Shown here: positions 44,784 through 56,648 of the stretch, piece after piece
How positions within the stretch are numbered: position 1 is the first letter of the stretch
Layout of the letters: every line of letters begins with the position of its first letter
NCBI GenBank assembly: GCA_946406115.1
Contig: OX291540.1
Coordinates: forward strand, 5,328,563 to 5,392,562
DNA length: 64,000 nt
Direction of reading: 5' to 3'
Source: Apoda limacodes
Taxonomy: Eukaryota; Arthropoda; Insecta; Lepidoptera; Limacodidae
Made by a program: the position numbers and the translations under genes
The notes under the pieces: generated by a model
The model's input: only the letters and a program-made list of their open reading frames with translations
Databases searched by the model: none
What the model was told of the DNA's origin: nothing

Positions 44784-45090
44784 ATAAACTTTTCTGGTCA
44801 AAAATAACGTACCGCCCGTGGCGCAGAATATCTATGTTTTGTTGTCCCTATCACAAAATCTTGTTTGCCACTTTAGTGGTATAAAAAAAATGTTGTTTAT
44901 AGTGCAACAAACGTTTCTGGTCAAAAATCAAAACTACAGTCGCTATATTGAAAAGATTTGAACTTACAACGACACTAGCGACCAAACACTCAAGGTCAGC
45001 AGGTCAGAAAAGTTTGTTGCACTGTACATATCTACGCCCGTTGTCACGACCGTTTCGCAGGATATCTATGTTTTGCTGTCCCTATCACAT
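44784..45090. repeat. Local duplication flanking a LINE C tail
   Basis: TTTCTGGTCAAAAAT and ATATCTATGTTTTG(T/C)TGTCCCTATCACA each occur twice (near 44790/44911 and 44827/45062). Between them lies a family C LINE 3' end at 44859-44890 (TTGTTTGCCACTTTAGTGGT then A8). The first copy is interrupted by that insertion. Confidence 0.55.
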
Positions 45091-45519
45091 ACTATTCATA
45101 TATGTGTAGTGTACGGTCTCTGTCAGAGACACCGATAAAGCTCTTTTAAAATGCAACGGAGCAATGAAATGATAGAGTTCATGAATGTAAATATATACTC
45201 TTAGTTAATTTTATCTCAGATGCCAGAAGAGTAAAGGATCGTTTTTGGTAGCGCATATGCCCGAGGATGCGGTTTGCGTCTGCAGAAAGGCTAGCCTGTT
45301 CATGTTTATTGAAATGAAATGCTTTCAAAACACATTTTGAATGCTCAGGGCTTAGAACAACATTTCCGGTACAAAAAACTATGTAGAATTCTATCATTAT
45401 TTTAGTCAGTACCTAGGCGACCAAGCTTTACACGGTTTTTTTTAAAAATCGCGTTTTAACAGAAAAAAAAAACACTAAATTATTGAAATGCAAATGCAAA
45501 TATATAAATATGTATATAA
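45091..45519. other. Unassigned spacer
   Basis: No gene. The 72-codon minus-strand frame at 45179-45397 has no motif. Confidence 0.35.

Positions 45520-45571
<52 letters not shown>
45520..45571. repeat. (TA)n microsatellite
   Basis: About 52 bases of TA repeat, the longest dinucleotide tract in the window. Confidence 0.9.
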
Positions 45572-45574
<3 letters not shown>

Positions 45575-46288
45575 AATTGCTCATTTAATTAAATACATAA
45601 AAGAGTGGGTTTTTTTTATTCCTCAGCCCAGTAGGCCCGGTAGAATCGTAAAGAAATTATAAACATTTTATGTTGGTATATTTGAAGCCAAAATTCTTGC
45701 ATTCACACAATATTTGAATAACAGAAGAACCCAGTGATTTTATTCAAATTCGGAAGACCGTACTGGTTCACGGATGTTATACGTTTCGCAGCTATTTCCT
45801 CACTACAATGATACATATGAAATCGCATTGTGAGAAACCGGAACTACATCCAACCAAAAAAAATTATATGAAAAAAGACATTAGTTTCAAGATCTTGCGT
45901 ACATCGCTGCTCCAGTTCTATAACCTTTTGTCTATATCAATACACATCCAGTGATGTATGTAGTTACGTTCGTTTATCTACTGCACTGGTGGTTGACCCG
46001 CGTTTTTATTACTCGACTCCTAGTCCTACACATGCTGAATTTTAATTTAGTAGTTTCTATATTTGCCTACATAAAGATACACAGACGGGTTTTAGAAACT
46101 TGTGTAATGGGTTATGTGGAACAAGACTACTATACGTGTTTTGTGAGCATATACGCACCTGTCTCATTAGGGTTCAGTAGGCAATTAACAAAAATGGAAC
46201 AAAATATTACCTATAGGTATGTCATAGGTAAATAATAGTTTTAATTGTTATTTTTATTCTGTTTTATATATCTTATACATCACAAAAA
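45572..46288. other. Unassigned spacer
   Basis: A 94-codon plus-strand frame (45951-46235) opens with GTG-ATG, is hydrophobic at its N-terminus and lacks any domain; it is not called. The rest is AT-rich. Confidence 0.3.
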
Positions 46289-46540
46289 AAACGGCCAATT
46301 GCGTGTTGTACACGCTTATAGTTAGGAGTCCGTAAAATAAGAACTATTGCGTGTACCTATCCCAAAATCTTGTGAAGCGATTCTTTCTGAAAATATATTG
46401 TTCAATCCTGCTTCACCTTTGCACTATAATTACAGCAAGGACGGCAGAGTTATTAGGCTGTGACTAAGACATAGGAGGGTACGGACGGACATGATGAAAA
46501 GGGCTCTGCTTTTGCCATATGGCTACGAGAGTCTAGAATC
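46289..46540 (+). repeat. Family A repeat, decayed copy
   Basis: ACGGCCAATTGCGTGTTGTA at the start and GGGTACGGACGGACATGATG near the end mirror the ends of 24986-25297. The middle is diverged. Confidence 0.4.
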
Positions 46541-47907
46541 CTAGAAATAAATATACCATTAGAACATACGTTTGGTCACTTTAAAACGAATCAGATGGGC
46601 ATGATTATTTCTATTCCATGCCCATTGGTTTTAGACATCGGTAAAAAGTCGCTAGTATTTTATGTATGGCTTTCCCAACAAGAAATCACGATTTCACTTA
46701 AATTTATGTCATACCTCAGATCAGAGGTACCACTATGTGTTGTCGAAAATCTCCATGACGCACAGCATTCGTTTGGTTGTACCTACCTAAGTCTCGTCAA
46801 TGGGCTAATGCTTTGTCCTTAGCACAATGACTACATGCCTTCAACTCATCCACTTGAGATGAAAGATACAATTTTCAATTGATTTATTTATGGTTTCCAT
46901 GGCCAATTGCCCAAGTTAATTAATTACTCTCAAATCATCGGAAGGACCGTGGGGCTTAGAAACGGAGGTAGTTGGTACTTGTGGTTCATACCTACCTCAA
47001 ATGTCAGGCATTTGTACAGTTACATACCTACTAAAATATGCCGTTGTGCGTGCGTAGTAAAATATTTTTACCAAGGCAATTGGTAATAGTTTCCTAGTTT
47101 GGCCACTAGCAAATCTATAAAATGGTGACATGGCACAGAATTAGGGATACTTTAATCAACATCTAAACGGATGAGTTGATGAGCCTATTGGGTGAAATAG
47201 AAGGTGTTATTCACATAATATGTCGAAGTGGCGGAGTTTCTCGGTATTAGATAGCGACTTGAAGAACCGGTTCTATGTTGACATTCCACCTGTGATTGAG
47301 GTCTTATGGTATACTCGTGCATCGATCGAGCAGCCTGTTAATAAAATACGATATCGTTTTGTATTGTAAACTGCAATAGGTGTAAATAGTAAGCCAGCTA
47401 TCCAAAATCTGAGACATAGTCAGTCAGTAGTTTCATCACCTTTAACCAACCCCTGAATTTTGAATTGGGTGTAGAAAGTTTTTTAGAGAACCTACGAAAA
47501 TAATAAATAAATAAACAAATTGGATTCTTGTAATTTTTGAGTTAACTGCGATAAACTAAAAAAAAATCATAAATATTACTTAACTTTACACTCCATGCAT
47601 CCCCTTTCTTTTAAGTAGCAAGTAAAAATTTGTATTCTATAAAAAAGCCACAATTAATTATAATATGTTTCATATTATCGGAAACTGGCTTATAACCGCG
47701 ACTTCATTCACATGGGCTTAAAAAAAAGAGCTATATAATAACAATTATATAAATAGCAATTCATCTCCTATTTTGCCCTGCAGTAAATAATTTTCCAAAC
47801 ACGATAAAACACGTCATACTTCATTTTGAACCTTAAGCTAAATACAAATTTTTAGCCATTCAGTTTCAAAAAGAACGGATTTCCTATTTCCTATTTAGTG
47901 ATTCTAA
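46541..47907. other. Unassigned spacer
   Basis: A 75-codon ATG frame at 46595-46822 (+) is unassigned and may be random. No repeat is identified in the remainder. Confidence 0.3.
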
Positions 47908-47977
47908 ACATCTTGTCGATGAGAATCAGAATCCCGGCTGTCTCCTGGGACTCTTCTCGTAGTATGCCTTTCTCTGT
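47908..47977 (-). other. Candidate terminal exon, unidentified gene
   Basis: On the minus strand a good acceptor (TTTTTGTTTACAG) precedes a 70- to 80-base stretch richer in GC than its surroundings. All three frames reach a stop; the longest reads REESQETAGILILIDKMFRI and ends at TAG. No donor follows. It could be the last exon of a gene whose other exons I cannot find, or chance. Confidence 0.15.
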
Positions 47978-48500
47978 AAACAAAAATATTGTTACTATTT
48001 TGTGAAACACGAAGTTGTCTAAAGCCCTATAATACGGCGATAGTCACAACGAAACCTGTCATAATGGTGATAGGGGAATACCACTGCTGAAACATGGATA
48101 TTACATGTTTAAATATTTACTCTACTAAAGATGTAGTTTGATTTTACTTAACTAGAAAGATGGCTTAAAGCAAGTAGCCCTCCACCACCTGAGCCATGAC
48201 GTTATAAGAAGATGGAAATAAATCAGTTTCAAATAAAGCTTTACTGTGTCAGTACTTGTTGCTCTAAGATATTTATTGTAGTTGGTTATTATATAGATGT
48301 ATTGTGCTTTTGTACATTGTGTGAATTTCTCGTAATTAAAACTTAACCGCATGTATAAAATAGCTTTCCATTAGCATTGGGTCAAAACTATTTGTACAAC
48401 ATCAACCACCCCATCGACAAATAATATACATTTTTGTGTTTATGTTTGCTGAGACAGCTAGATGGGTTTCAGATTAAGGGTGGTGCCATGCAGTAACTTT

Positions 48501-48860
48501 ATTTTTTTATATACCACTAAGGTGGTAAACCAGCTTGCGGTCCGCCTCAAGATAAACGGTTACCCCAGCCTCTGAACCTTTCAAAAATCTGATTACTTCT
48601 TTCTTGAAAAACCCTACACTGTAGTCCTTAGGGAAAACCTTGCAGGGAGCTCATTCCACAACCTAAGCGTTTTCTGAAATTGCACTCTACGTGACCATTA
48701 AGGTCTAAAGTGTGGTGATGAAAGTAGCCGTGGCATCATTTCGAACAATGCCTCATAACATGTATAAGCGTACCTTTATATAGGCGGTAGGACAAACACA
48801 GGGAGGCAAAGTCTCTCCGTTGACTAAAGGGTTCGATACTGCTTGTGAGTTTCGGATTTC
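48501..48860 (-). repeat. LINE family C copy, 3' end and ORF tail
   Basis: Poly-T, ACCACTAAGGTGGTAAACCA, CGGTCCGCCTCAAGATAAAC, then the ORF-tail phrases TTGCAGGGAGCTCATTCCAC and TGACCATTAAGGTC. It is minus-oriented, 5'-truncated and interrupted by many substitutions. Confidence 0.65.
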
Positions 48861-49014
48861 GGATTCTCACTTTGTGTTGATTATATTTAAAATAGAGGTC
48901 TGCATTGGTCCATCACTGCTTCCGTCCATACTGTGATTTTACGCCTGTGACACTGTCAAACGCCTCCGACCTCTAGTGCTAATAATAACCATAAATAAAT
49001 ATTATTTAAACTAG

Positions 49015-49210
49015 CTCTCCTGGCAGGTGTTGAGACAACAGCCATGATTGAAAATTTAGCGTGTCCTCTGAAACACGGAGGGGCTTAGAAAGAGAACCCA
49101 TAGACAGTTACCTATCCAATGACTGCCCACGCCTGACTTACCTAACTTTACATATCGTTTCCGATCGGCGAATGTAGTTGCACCATGAACTCTTCAACGG
49201 CTCCTTTTTA
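49015..49210. repeat. Interspersed repeat of unknown class
   Basis: A segment clearly richer in GC than its surroundings, with GCGTGTCCTCTGAAACACGG and TATCGTTTCCGATCGGCGAA. Part of it resembles 7540-7565. No ORF. Confidence 0.35.
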
Positions 49211-50327
49211 GGGTTCCATATCTAGAGAATCTCTTTAGGGACCCTTCTTCATACATACATGAAAGGATTATTAAGGGGGAATAAGGAATTATTGTAAACT
49301 TTAAGTAAAGCAAAAAATAATAAAATAAATAATTGTCGAGAATCCTATGAAATAACTAAAGTCATTTTCAACTCTGCATTTGATTGCTAAACAGTATTTA
49401 TTAGGCATTTAATTAAATATACCATAGCATCTTCTAAGTTATTATGTGGTTACACACCCTTAATGAACCTACCCCTTTCAGAACTTGTAACTAACAAGCC
49501 TCTTCTCTCTGCCACTAAAGCACATATTCTTAAACAGACCAACAATTAATATGGATAAAACGAGGGCAGTAGATAGTAAGTAATGTTTAATGTCCATGTC
49601 GCGTCTATACCACTTGTTGTTTGGAACGCTACTCTCGAAGTTGTTGTCGAATACACATACCTGGAGCAAGTGATCGTTTAAGGTAATTTCAACTTTAAGC
49701 AAAGGGTTAACCGAAGAATCCAGCTGTGTTAGGCAGTATTCGGGAAACGACGATACATCTTTTCGTCCAAAATACCTCAGTGCCTAAAGACGAAAGCAAT
49801 CAATGTGTATTGCCAGTGACGACTTATGGTAGAGAAACGTGGTCTGTAATTGTTGGCCTCTAAAACATTCGCGCAATTCTGGAGAAGCACGAGTGCGACG
49901 TTTCAGTTGTTCATAAATGGCACTGCGCTGCGCCTGCGCATGTCTTTCTGTAGGTGACGAGTGTTTTGTTTTCGTATTTACCGTCCGGCGTGTAAAGTGA
50001 TACAATTAATGCCATTTGCTTCTTAAGAGCTATAGGTTGATATTATAGTAATAGCATCTAAGTTGTGAATTGATTATTAGTCATTATATGAATAAGTGTT
50101 AGGAGTAACGGTAAAATTAAACAAAATAGATTACTAATTACTTATACTTAATTAATAGAAAAGAAATATTAATGTATGTTGCTTAATGTAAGAAATGTTT
50201 AATAAAAGTTGATTTTTACACAAAAATCTGTAGTTTAAATTTGATTCGTAATTCGCGTGATCACGCGCAGGATTGTATAATCCCGATATCAATCCCGCGG
50301 GATTGAATTAGCTATGGAATTGCAATC
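49211..50327. other. Spacer with a GC-rich patch
   Basis: A non-ATG 73-codon minus-strand frame crosses 49784-50005. The same patch has TGCGCCTGCGCATG (49930-49943), close to an NRF-1-type site. No coding exon is demonstrable. Confidence 0.3.
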
Positions 50328-50445
50328 CCTATTGCCAACCCTTTAAAAATCTAATCACTTATTTCTTAAAGCACCCCATATTGTAGTTCCTAGGGACAAT
50401 TTTGGCAGGAAGAGCATTCCACAACCTGCCATTTCAGCTGGTTGA
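50328..50445 (-). repeat. LINE family C fragment
   Basis: TTTCTTAAAGCACCCCATAT and TTGGCAGGAAGAGCATTCCA are diverged forms of the family C ORF tail. The 3' terminus is missing. Confidence 0.5.
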
Positions 50446-50566
50446 TCCTACAAGCTATTTTGGTGGCCCTGGTTATCCTTTAGATTTCCCCATCATGGAT
50501 TATAACCCTTAAAATTTTTAAAGTGGAACTAACTTGGGGAAAAATTAAATGAAACCACGTTTTTTA

Positions 50567-50745
50567 GGGTTCCGTACCTAAAGGGTAATTAGCTTTGCTG
50601 TTCGTCCGTCCGCCCGTCCGTCTGTCACCAGGCTGTATCTCATGTACCGTAATAGTTAGACAGTTGGAATTTTTACAGAAGATGTATTTCTATTGCCGCT
50701 ATAACAACAAAGGAATAAAAACAGAATAAAATTAACTAAAACTTA
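50567..50745 (-). repeat. Family A repeat, partial copy
   Basis: AGGGTTCCGTACCTAAAGGG, a CCGTCCGCCCGTCCGTCTGT tract and CACCAGGCTGTATCTCATG parallel 13565-13700 closely, including TGCCGCTATAACAA. It is cut off before the far end. Confidence 0.65.
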
Positions 50746-51239
50746 ACTCTTTTTTTACTAATAACAAATTTTAACGTAATTTCTTTTCTTGGATTAAACC
50801 TTATGTAAAACTTAGAAAATTACCCTCTCCCCCTTTTCATTATCATTCTCTAACGTCATACTACTATTAGTTCTAGACTCCCCATCTTCACACTCGTTAT
50901 TAACTTCACAGTTATCTTCGATTTCTAGGCTATTTTTAACATAATGAGTACAAAATTATTCCTTATTAGTACAAAATTCATTTGTTTGTATTTCGCTTGC
51001 CTTATTTCTAGCCCCCTAGTTTGTGAAATTAAATCCTCTAAAACATTAAAGCTCTGTGTCCTAGTATTATTTACTCTACGGAAAAGCATTGGAACGAAAT
51101 TCTAGTACTATGCTACTAATTTAATTTGCTTTATAAATTTGCACATAATATTACCTTGGTTCCTTCGCTTGCCTTACAATAGTTCCTCAAGCACGTAAAT
51201 CAATAACCCATACATTATCACTAATTTCTAAATCTTTTA
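50746..51239. other. Spacer, possibly gypsy-derived
   Basis: T/C-rich on the plus strand. The side nearest 51240 may carry more of the gypsy remnant, but no motif is readable. Confidence 0.3.
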
Positions 51240-52085
51240 AACATGTAACTTTATGACTTTTGTTGTAGTTGTTGGCCATTTTTACATAGTTTTCTAATGT
51301 TTTAGTCTTAAAATTAACTTTCATATCGTATCATGTTTTTTGCTTATTGAACATAAGCTCGCTAGGGCTGTACCCTGTATCTAGTGGAGTTTTTCTATAA
51401 CTCAAAAACGCTAAATAAAATATATTTATTCTTTTTCAGTAAACTTTTAGGAATTTTAACACCAGCTTCAATGCATCCATTGCTTTGTGGAAAATAAGGT
51501 CTGCTGGTTACATGTACAAAATTCTACATTTTAGCAAATTGATTAAATATACTTTTAAATTGAGTCCCACAATCTCTTCGTACTATTTTTGGGGCACCAT
51601 AGCGAGCAAATGTCTCTCTACAATATTTAATTAAAGATAGTATTATGATAAAATCATTCATTTTAAAAAGCTCATTAAATCTATAATATAAGATACCAAT
51701 TATTGTCACATTTAAACAAATCCATGCCAACTTTTAGATCTATCTGGATCCATAGAAACACCTTTTTCATTTATTTCATATCCCAAATATGTTATTTGTT
51801 CTATTCCAAATACACACTTGTCATTGTCAATTCTATATTATTTAGCCTGCATAATAATAATAATACTTCTCTTAGTAATATATTATGACTTATTTTGACC
51901 CTTGTTCATTGTAAAATATCATCAATATGAATAACAACCCCTTTCTAAATCTTGAAATAAATTTGTAAATGTCATTGACAAATATTCTGGTGCACAGATA
52001 TAAATATATCTACCAGGAAGAGTTAAAATTATGGTAAGCTTCTTAGAGTCCTCGCTATTTTTAAAATTAGTAGCATCTATTTTTG
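51240..52085 (-). pseudogene. Ty3/gypsy-like RT and integrase remnant
   Basis: Read on the minus strand, the high-coordinate part is reverse transcriptase: LPGRYIY, VIHIDDIL (the YIDD-type active site, 51912-51932), KCVFGIEQITYLGYEINEKG. It runs within a few codons into integrase core sequence RYGAPKIVRRDCGTQFKSIF (second catalytic Asp), then PQSNGCIEAGVK (with the Glu) and DTGYSPSELMF-like tail sequence. RNase H, the zinc-binding part of integrase and its first catalytic Asp are missing, so a large internal deletion joins RT to integrase near 51700. There are many stops and frameshifts. No LTRs were seen. It is a dead retrotransposon relic. Confidence 0.7.
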
Positions 52086-52102
52086 AAAATAATTTGTCTT
52101 TC

Positions 52103-52170
52103 TATAGTAAAGTATAGTATAGTATAGTAGTATATAGTGTAGTAAAGTAGTCTATAGTAGGCTATAGGTT
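52103..52170. repeat. TATAG-type microsatellite
   Basis: Imperfect repetition of AGTATAGT/TATAGTA units over about 65 bases. Confidence 0.65.
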
Positions 52171-53719
52171 ACATCATGATTGGTAACCGGGCTCAAAAAT
52201 CGTAGTCTGAGTATCATTGACGTGTAGAATTTAATTAACAAGATGGTAAAAGTGCACTGCAGTGCACGCACATGCTTTCAGTACTAGAGCTCATATATTA
52301 TGCCATATAGCTTTTGCTATATGTTTTAACATCAGTTTTACGTAAAATCTTAACAATCTTAATATGTCAATGATTCTTCAAGTCGAAGAGGAATGCTATT
52401 ATTAATGCTGATATTACCATACTGTACGTACGAGAGATGTCGACCATAATTATGTATCATCGTTTTACGGCAAAAGTTATGAAATTCTTAGATTAGATCC
52501 ATAGGTACCTTCTACTAGATTCCCAAAGTTAAAAAGTTTGTTTTGTTTTGAAGTCACACGAAGTGATTGATGATAATTTATTGATATCGGTAAATTTTGG
52601 TTATATTTTTAATTACATAAATGCATGATACAAAATGTTCATAGTAATAGATATTTTTTATGCAAGTATTTATGTTTTTTAGTCAAGAAGCAACGATCAA
52701 CTAATTTCTTTCATTCTTTCTGAAGAAAATCATAGTCATGAGTATTGAAGTTTTCTGTTTTCTCTTTTTTATTGGACCTAGAAGTATATAGATATAGTAT
52801 TTTAGATAATTTTAAGCTTTTTTTACTTAACCCCACCGTTTCTAAGATGTAAAAACCGTATTTAAGGCAAAAAAAATATTTTAACTAAATTGAAGATAAT
52901 TTCAGGGTGCCGAATAAAAATTGGATATGCGAACTTATGGGGTTTTACATTTTGGGCTAATCTGTTTATATTTCGCCTAGATAATTTTTACCTAACTTTA
53001 CTGTTTTTACGGTTAATGCTATTATACAATTATCCCTTCATTTTTATAAAAAATAATTAGTTAAAATAAGCTTTTAGAAAATGTTGATTTATTAAAATAA
53101 GTGTTTATGTACATATTATTAATATTATCATTTTAATAACAATTTTATTTGATTGTATGCGGTGTAACATAAGTGCGAAATAATAATTCAGGTGGTAATT
53201 CTGCTCCTTATACTGAACAAAGTTCCTCAAGGTACATCCCAACAAACTATTTAGCGTGGTTACAGGTAATTTTGAAGCTTAGAGTAATATTATTGACTTA
53301 TAATGGATTCGATTGTCACTAAAAGTGATACAGTTCACTTATGAAATAAGTTTAGCTCTATATGTTGTATTAGAACTGTAAAAACGAAGTTAAATATTCT
53401 TTGCAGTTAGTGTAGCAGCAGCGGACGCTTATATACTTATGTCGTTAAAGCTTGTTTTGTCCTGCAGCGTCAAAAGCTGTTTGAAGATCTTGATTAACTC
53501 CCTTTAATTCTTATTGCTATAAATCTGCTATATCAGAGTTGCTTATATATCAGAAGGCTGTTGGTCAACTTCATTAACGTCATTGGTTCTGCAACGGAGT
53601 TAATTAAGAGTGTAGTAATACCAAACACTACATGCGTTGTTTTACTCTCCGCTGCAGGTAGATGACTTCGCTAAGTACGTAGTTCCACTCTTATGTTAAC
53701 TAAAGATCTTATAATACTC
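52171..53719. other. Unassigned spacer
   Basis: AT-rich, no gene. The part from about 53450 may belong to the decayed exon candidate that follows (the minus strand reads ELKGVNQDLQTAFDAAGQNK near 53480-53540). Confidence 0.35.
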
Positions 53720-54170
53720 TTCACTACTGGCGTTGTAGTTCTTTGAGTGTCGTAATAGATTCAAAAAAGTCTGCACCTTCAAGATAAATATCGCCATCTT
53801 CAATCACTTTCTGTCAAAAAAAACTAAATATTTACTTATACAAAATCACTTTTAAATAACTTGGTACCTAAATTTTCCGAATTTTTTTACATAGTTTATG
53901 TAAACAATCACTAAAAATGACCAACATTTGAAATTGATTGAATTTTAGGTTATTAGTACTTTTAGTTGTTTTACTTTTTTTTTCCTTAAAATCATATGTT
54001 TTCTAAGGCGCGTCAAAATTGAGACGAGAAACATGATACACAATCACATTAAACTTGAAAGCGCACTAATAATTTATATTACACTTAAAGAACACTGTTA
54101 ATCATCAATACTTACATTTCGTGATGAAAATTGCAATGTCCGTAGATAAACAGTAGCATTTGTTTAATAT
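53720..54170 (-). other. Candidate exons, unidentified minus-strand gene
   Basis: On the minus strand TTTTTTTGACAG is followed by an open 28-codon frame containing IEDGDIYLEGADFFESITTL and ending KELQRQ then TAG (about 53726). About 300 bases upstream a strong donor, CACGAAAT|GTAAGTATTG, ends a stretch (54118-54165) that joins in phase, but that stretch meets a stop and has no AG acceptor, so it would have to be a first exon, and its only ATG is in another frame. The peptide is not one I know. It could be a decayed gene or transposon exon. Confidence 0.2.
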
Positions 54171-55049
54171 TTATAAATTAATGTAATTTTATGACTTTAG
54201 AACTTTTTACTATCCGCTTTTGACCCCGAAAACGCTACAAATGAGTAATAAGGTATCAAAATACGGATCCAAGTTCTATTTGACACCGTTGTAGATATTT
54301 TATATAACTAAAAGTTTCAATAAAGTCCATTATAAAGGTGCAATAAAGGTTTGAGCGGTAAACTGACGATCTTATAACACCTGTTATACACTGCTACTAA
54401 AGGTTATATACAACCTCTATAAAGGGTCTCTACAGGCTTAACCTGCTAAATTTTGCGCCAAAATCGAAGATATAAAGGTGTTATTACACTCTATAACTCT
54501 CTCATAAATTATACGGTAATTCTTTAATATTTTAGCAGAACCGAAAAAAGGGTCCACTACAGCTTTTCTTAACGCTAAATGTTACTTGGGATGGGGCGAA
54601 ATCTTGCAAAAAATTATTGAAGTCTCATACAAAGTGAAGAAAGGGTAAATACATATTTTACTTATTTTTAAACGTTAACAGTCCATGACTGTTTTGGAGT
54701 CTCAAATTGGTGCATATTTACGGAATCACAAGACCCATATTTTTATAGAAAATATTTTGTTTTGGCTTGTGATTAGGGTTTTAATTTTGTTTTGGACTTG
54801 TCATTCAGATCATCTTTTATAGGATGTTAAATTTTGTGCACTGAATACCTAATAGTTTTAGAACTTTCCATAACATCAGATTGATCATTTAATTATGTAC
54901 CGTTTTTTAAAAATAACATAAATAATGTTTGATATTTATTAACACCGCCACTTGCAGGCAAATTTAGTGTCAGGAGTTCGTACCATATACTCCATACAGA
55001 ATCATACTATTAAATGTGTACCAGTCTACGACTATATTGCGAGTCGCAA
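54171..55049. other. Unassigned spacer
   Basis: AT-rich; nothing recognised. Confidence 0.4.
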
Positions 55050-55140
55050 TATTTTAGGGTTTCATAGTCAACAAGAAACCCTTATAGTTTTGCCATGTCC
55101 GTCTGTCTGTCCGCGGCTTACCTCAGAGACCAATAGTCTA
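55050..55140 (-). repeat. Family A-like repeat fragment
   Basis: ATTTTAGGGTTTCATAGTCA, GAAACCCTTATAGTTTTGCC and CCGTCTGTCTGTCCGCGGCT form a variant of the AGGGTTCCGTA end followed by the CTGTC-rich tract. Confidence 0.45.
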
Positions 55141-55789
55141 GCACTATTGACAACAAAGTGTGTAAGCTATAATTTGGCTCGAGTATACATATTAATTAGG
55201 CCAATAAAGTGGTAAAATAAAATTTTGAAATTTTTATAGGGTACCTAGGGTATTTACGTGAATAGGGGATAAATATTTTTTTCCCGTATACTCAATACTA
55301 GGTATCATTGAATAGCTTGTTATAAAATATTGTAATATAGGGTGTGGAACCATTTTTTGATTCAGCAATGTGTTTGCGAAATATTAAGCTTTGAAGTGCA
55401 AATCTTTGTTAGAGCCCAGGGTTGTGTGAAAAATATCATGGGAAAAAAAGCATAAATAACAAAAATAAAAAAGAAAACTGTCATAGCTAATACAACTTTA
55501 TGAGTAATAGTCGACCAACTTAAAATTAGACAAAATATCGTGCAAATTCTATTAAAAGGTACTTAGATAAAGTCGGTTCTTGTGTAAAACAGGTATGAAA
55601 TACACGTTAATGAACCATGTTACATAATAAAAAAATAAAATATTAACATACTAAATGCTCACTAAATGCTTATAAATGTACCGCGTTCAAAAAAAAAATC
55701 TCTTTAGCTTTATTAGTATAAATTATGAAAACTAAAAATTATTTACGTCGATTGAAAATTATTGATAGATTACGTTTGAACGGGAAACT
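55141..55789. other. Unassigned spacer
   Basis: No gene or repeat identified. Confidence 0.4.
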
Positions 55790-55850
55790 AAACACCGCTT
55801 ACCATCAGGCGGACCGCAGGCTTGTTTGCCACCTTGGTGGTATAAAAAAA
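55790..55850 (+). repeat. LINE 3' end, family C copy
   Basis: CACCGCTTACCATCAGGCGG, GCTTGTTTGCCACCTTGGTG, GTAT and A7. It is the cleanest short example of the terminal 60 bases of family C. Confidence 0.7.
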
Positions 55851-56340
55851 TATCGTTGGCATCTCTAGATGTTAACGTTTATACATTGTAAGCTTATTAA
55901 CAACTTTAAATATATCCATTGAAAAATCATTCGAAACATTTCATCTTAATATTCTAATTAAAATAAATATTTTATATAGATATCGATAAAAAAATGTCCA
56001 GTTACTAGTTTACACGTGCCGTCAGATATGATCGAAACAGCAACAAAAATGCGTTAAGAATGAAAAAGACAACACACAATTACTTCTCATCAATGACCAA
56101 TATAACGTGAACTATGGACAACCAAGATACAATGTAAATTATTGTCAATTTTCTAATAAAAAGTAACTCCATTCGTAGTTTGCTGATCTACTACTTTTAC
56201 ACTCCTCTTTACTGAGCACAAAGACATTTTGATCTAATTACGCCAAATAACAAGCTTTATCAACAACTAGCAGACTCGGCAAATGTTTCTTTTCTTAAAA
56301 CAACTGCCGCACCAAACTATTGTGAAAGGGTTGTTCTAAT
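55851..56340. other. Unassigned spacer
   Basis: AT-rich; no feature. Confidence 0.4.
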
Positions 56341-56648
56341 TCAGAAACCTTCCCTGGCGTGTGCATAACAATTTACCGAAATTCATTACAATCGGTTTAC
56401 CCTTCATCTGACCCTGTCGGATTCGCACTTGTCCCTTTTTTCTTTCTCAGAAACCTTTTCCGGCGTGTGCATAACAACTTACAAAATTTAATTACAATCG
56501 GTTTAGCCTTATTGCGCGAGTTGGACTCGCACTTGACCGTTTTTTCGTGCTCAGAAACTTTCCCCGGGGCGTGTGCATAACAGCTCACCAAAATTTTAAT
56601 TACAATCGGCTTACCCTTATTGCGTGAGTCCGACTCGCACTTGACCCT
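56341..56648. repeat. Tandem array of about 105-bp family A-end units
   Basis: Three units start with TCAGAAAC at 56341, 56447 and 56551 (periods 106 and 104). Each reads GGCGTGTGCATAACA, then ATTACAATCGGTTTA, then a version of GAGTCCGACTCGCACTTGAC, the outer end of family A. Thus a repeat terminus has itself become tandem. The ORFs across it are artefacts. Confidence 0.85.

Noticed and set aside
45951..46235. 94-codon hydrophobic frame
   Set aside because: No domain or homology signal, start context GTG-ATG, and no splice or promoter evidence.
49784..50005. 73-codon minus-strand frame
   Set aside because: Starts with TTG, has no motif and no splice sites; the GC patch alone is not enough.
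56359..56591. Opposed ORFs of 60-70 codons
   Set aside because: They lie within the 105-bp tandem array and repeat its units.
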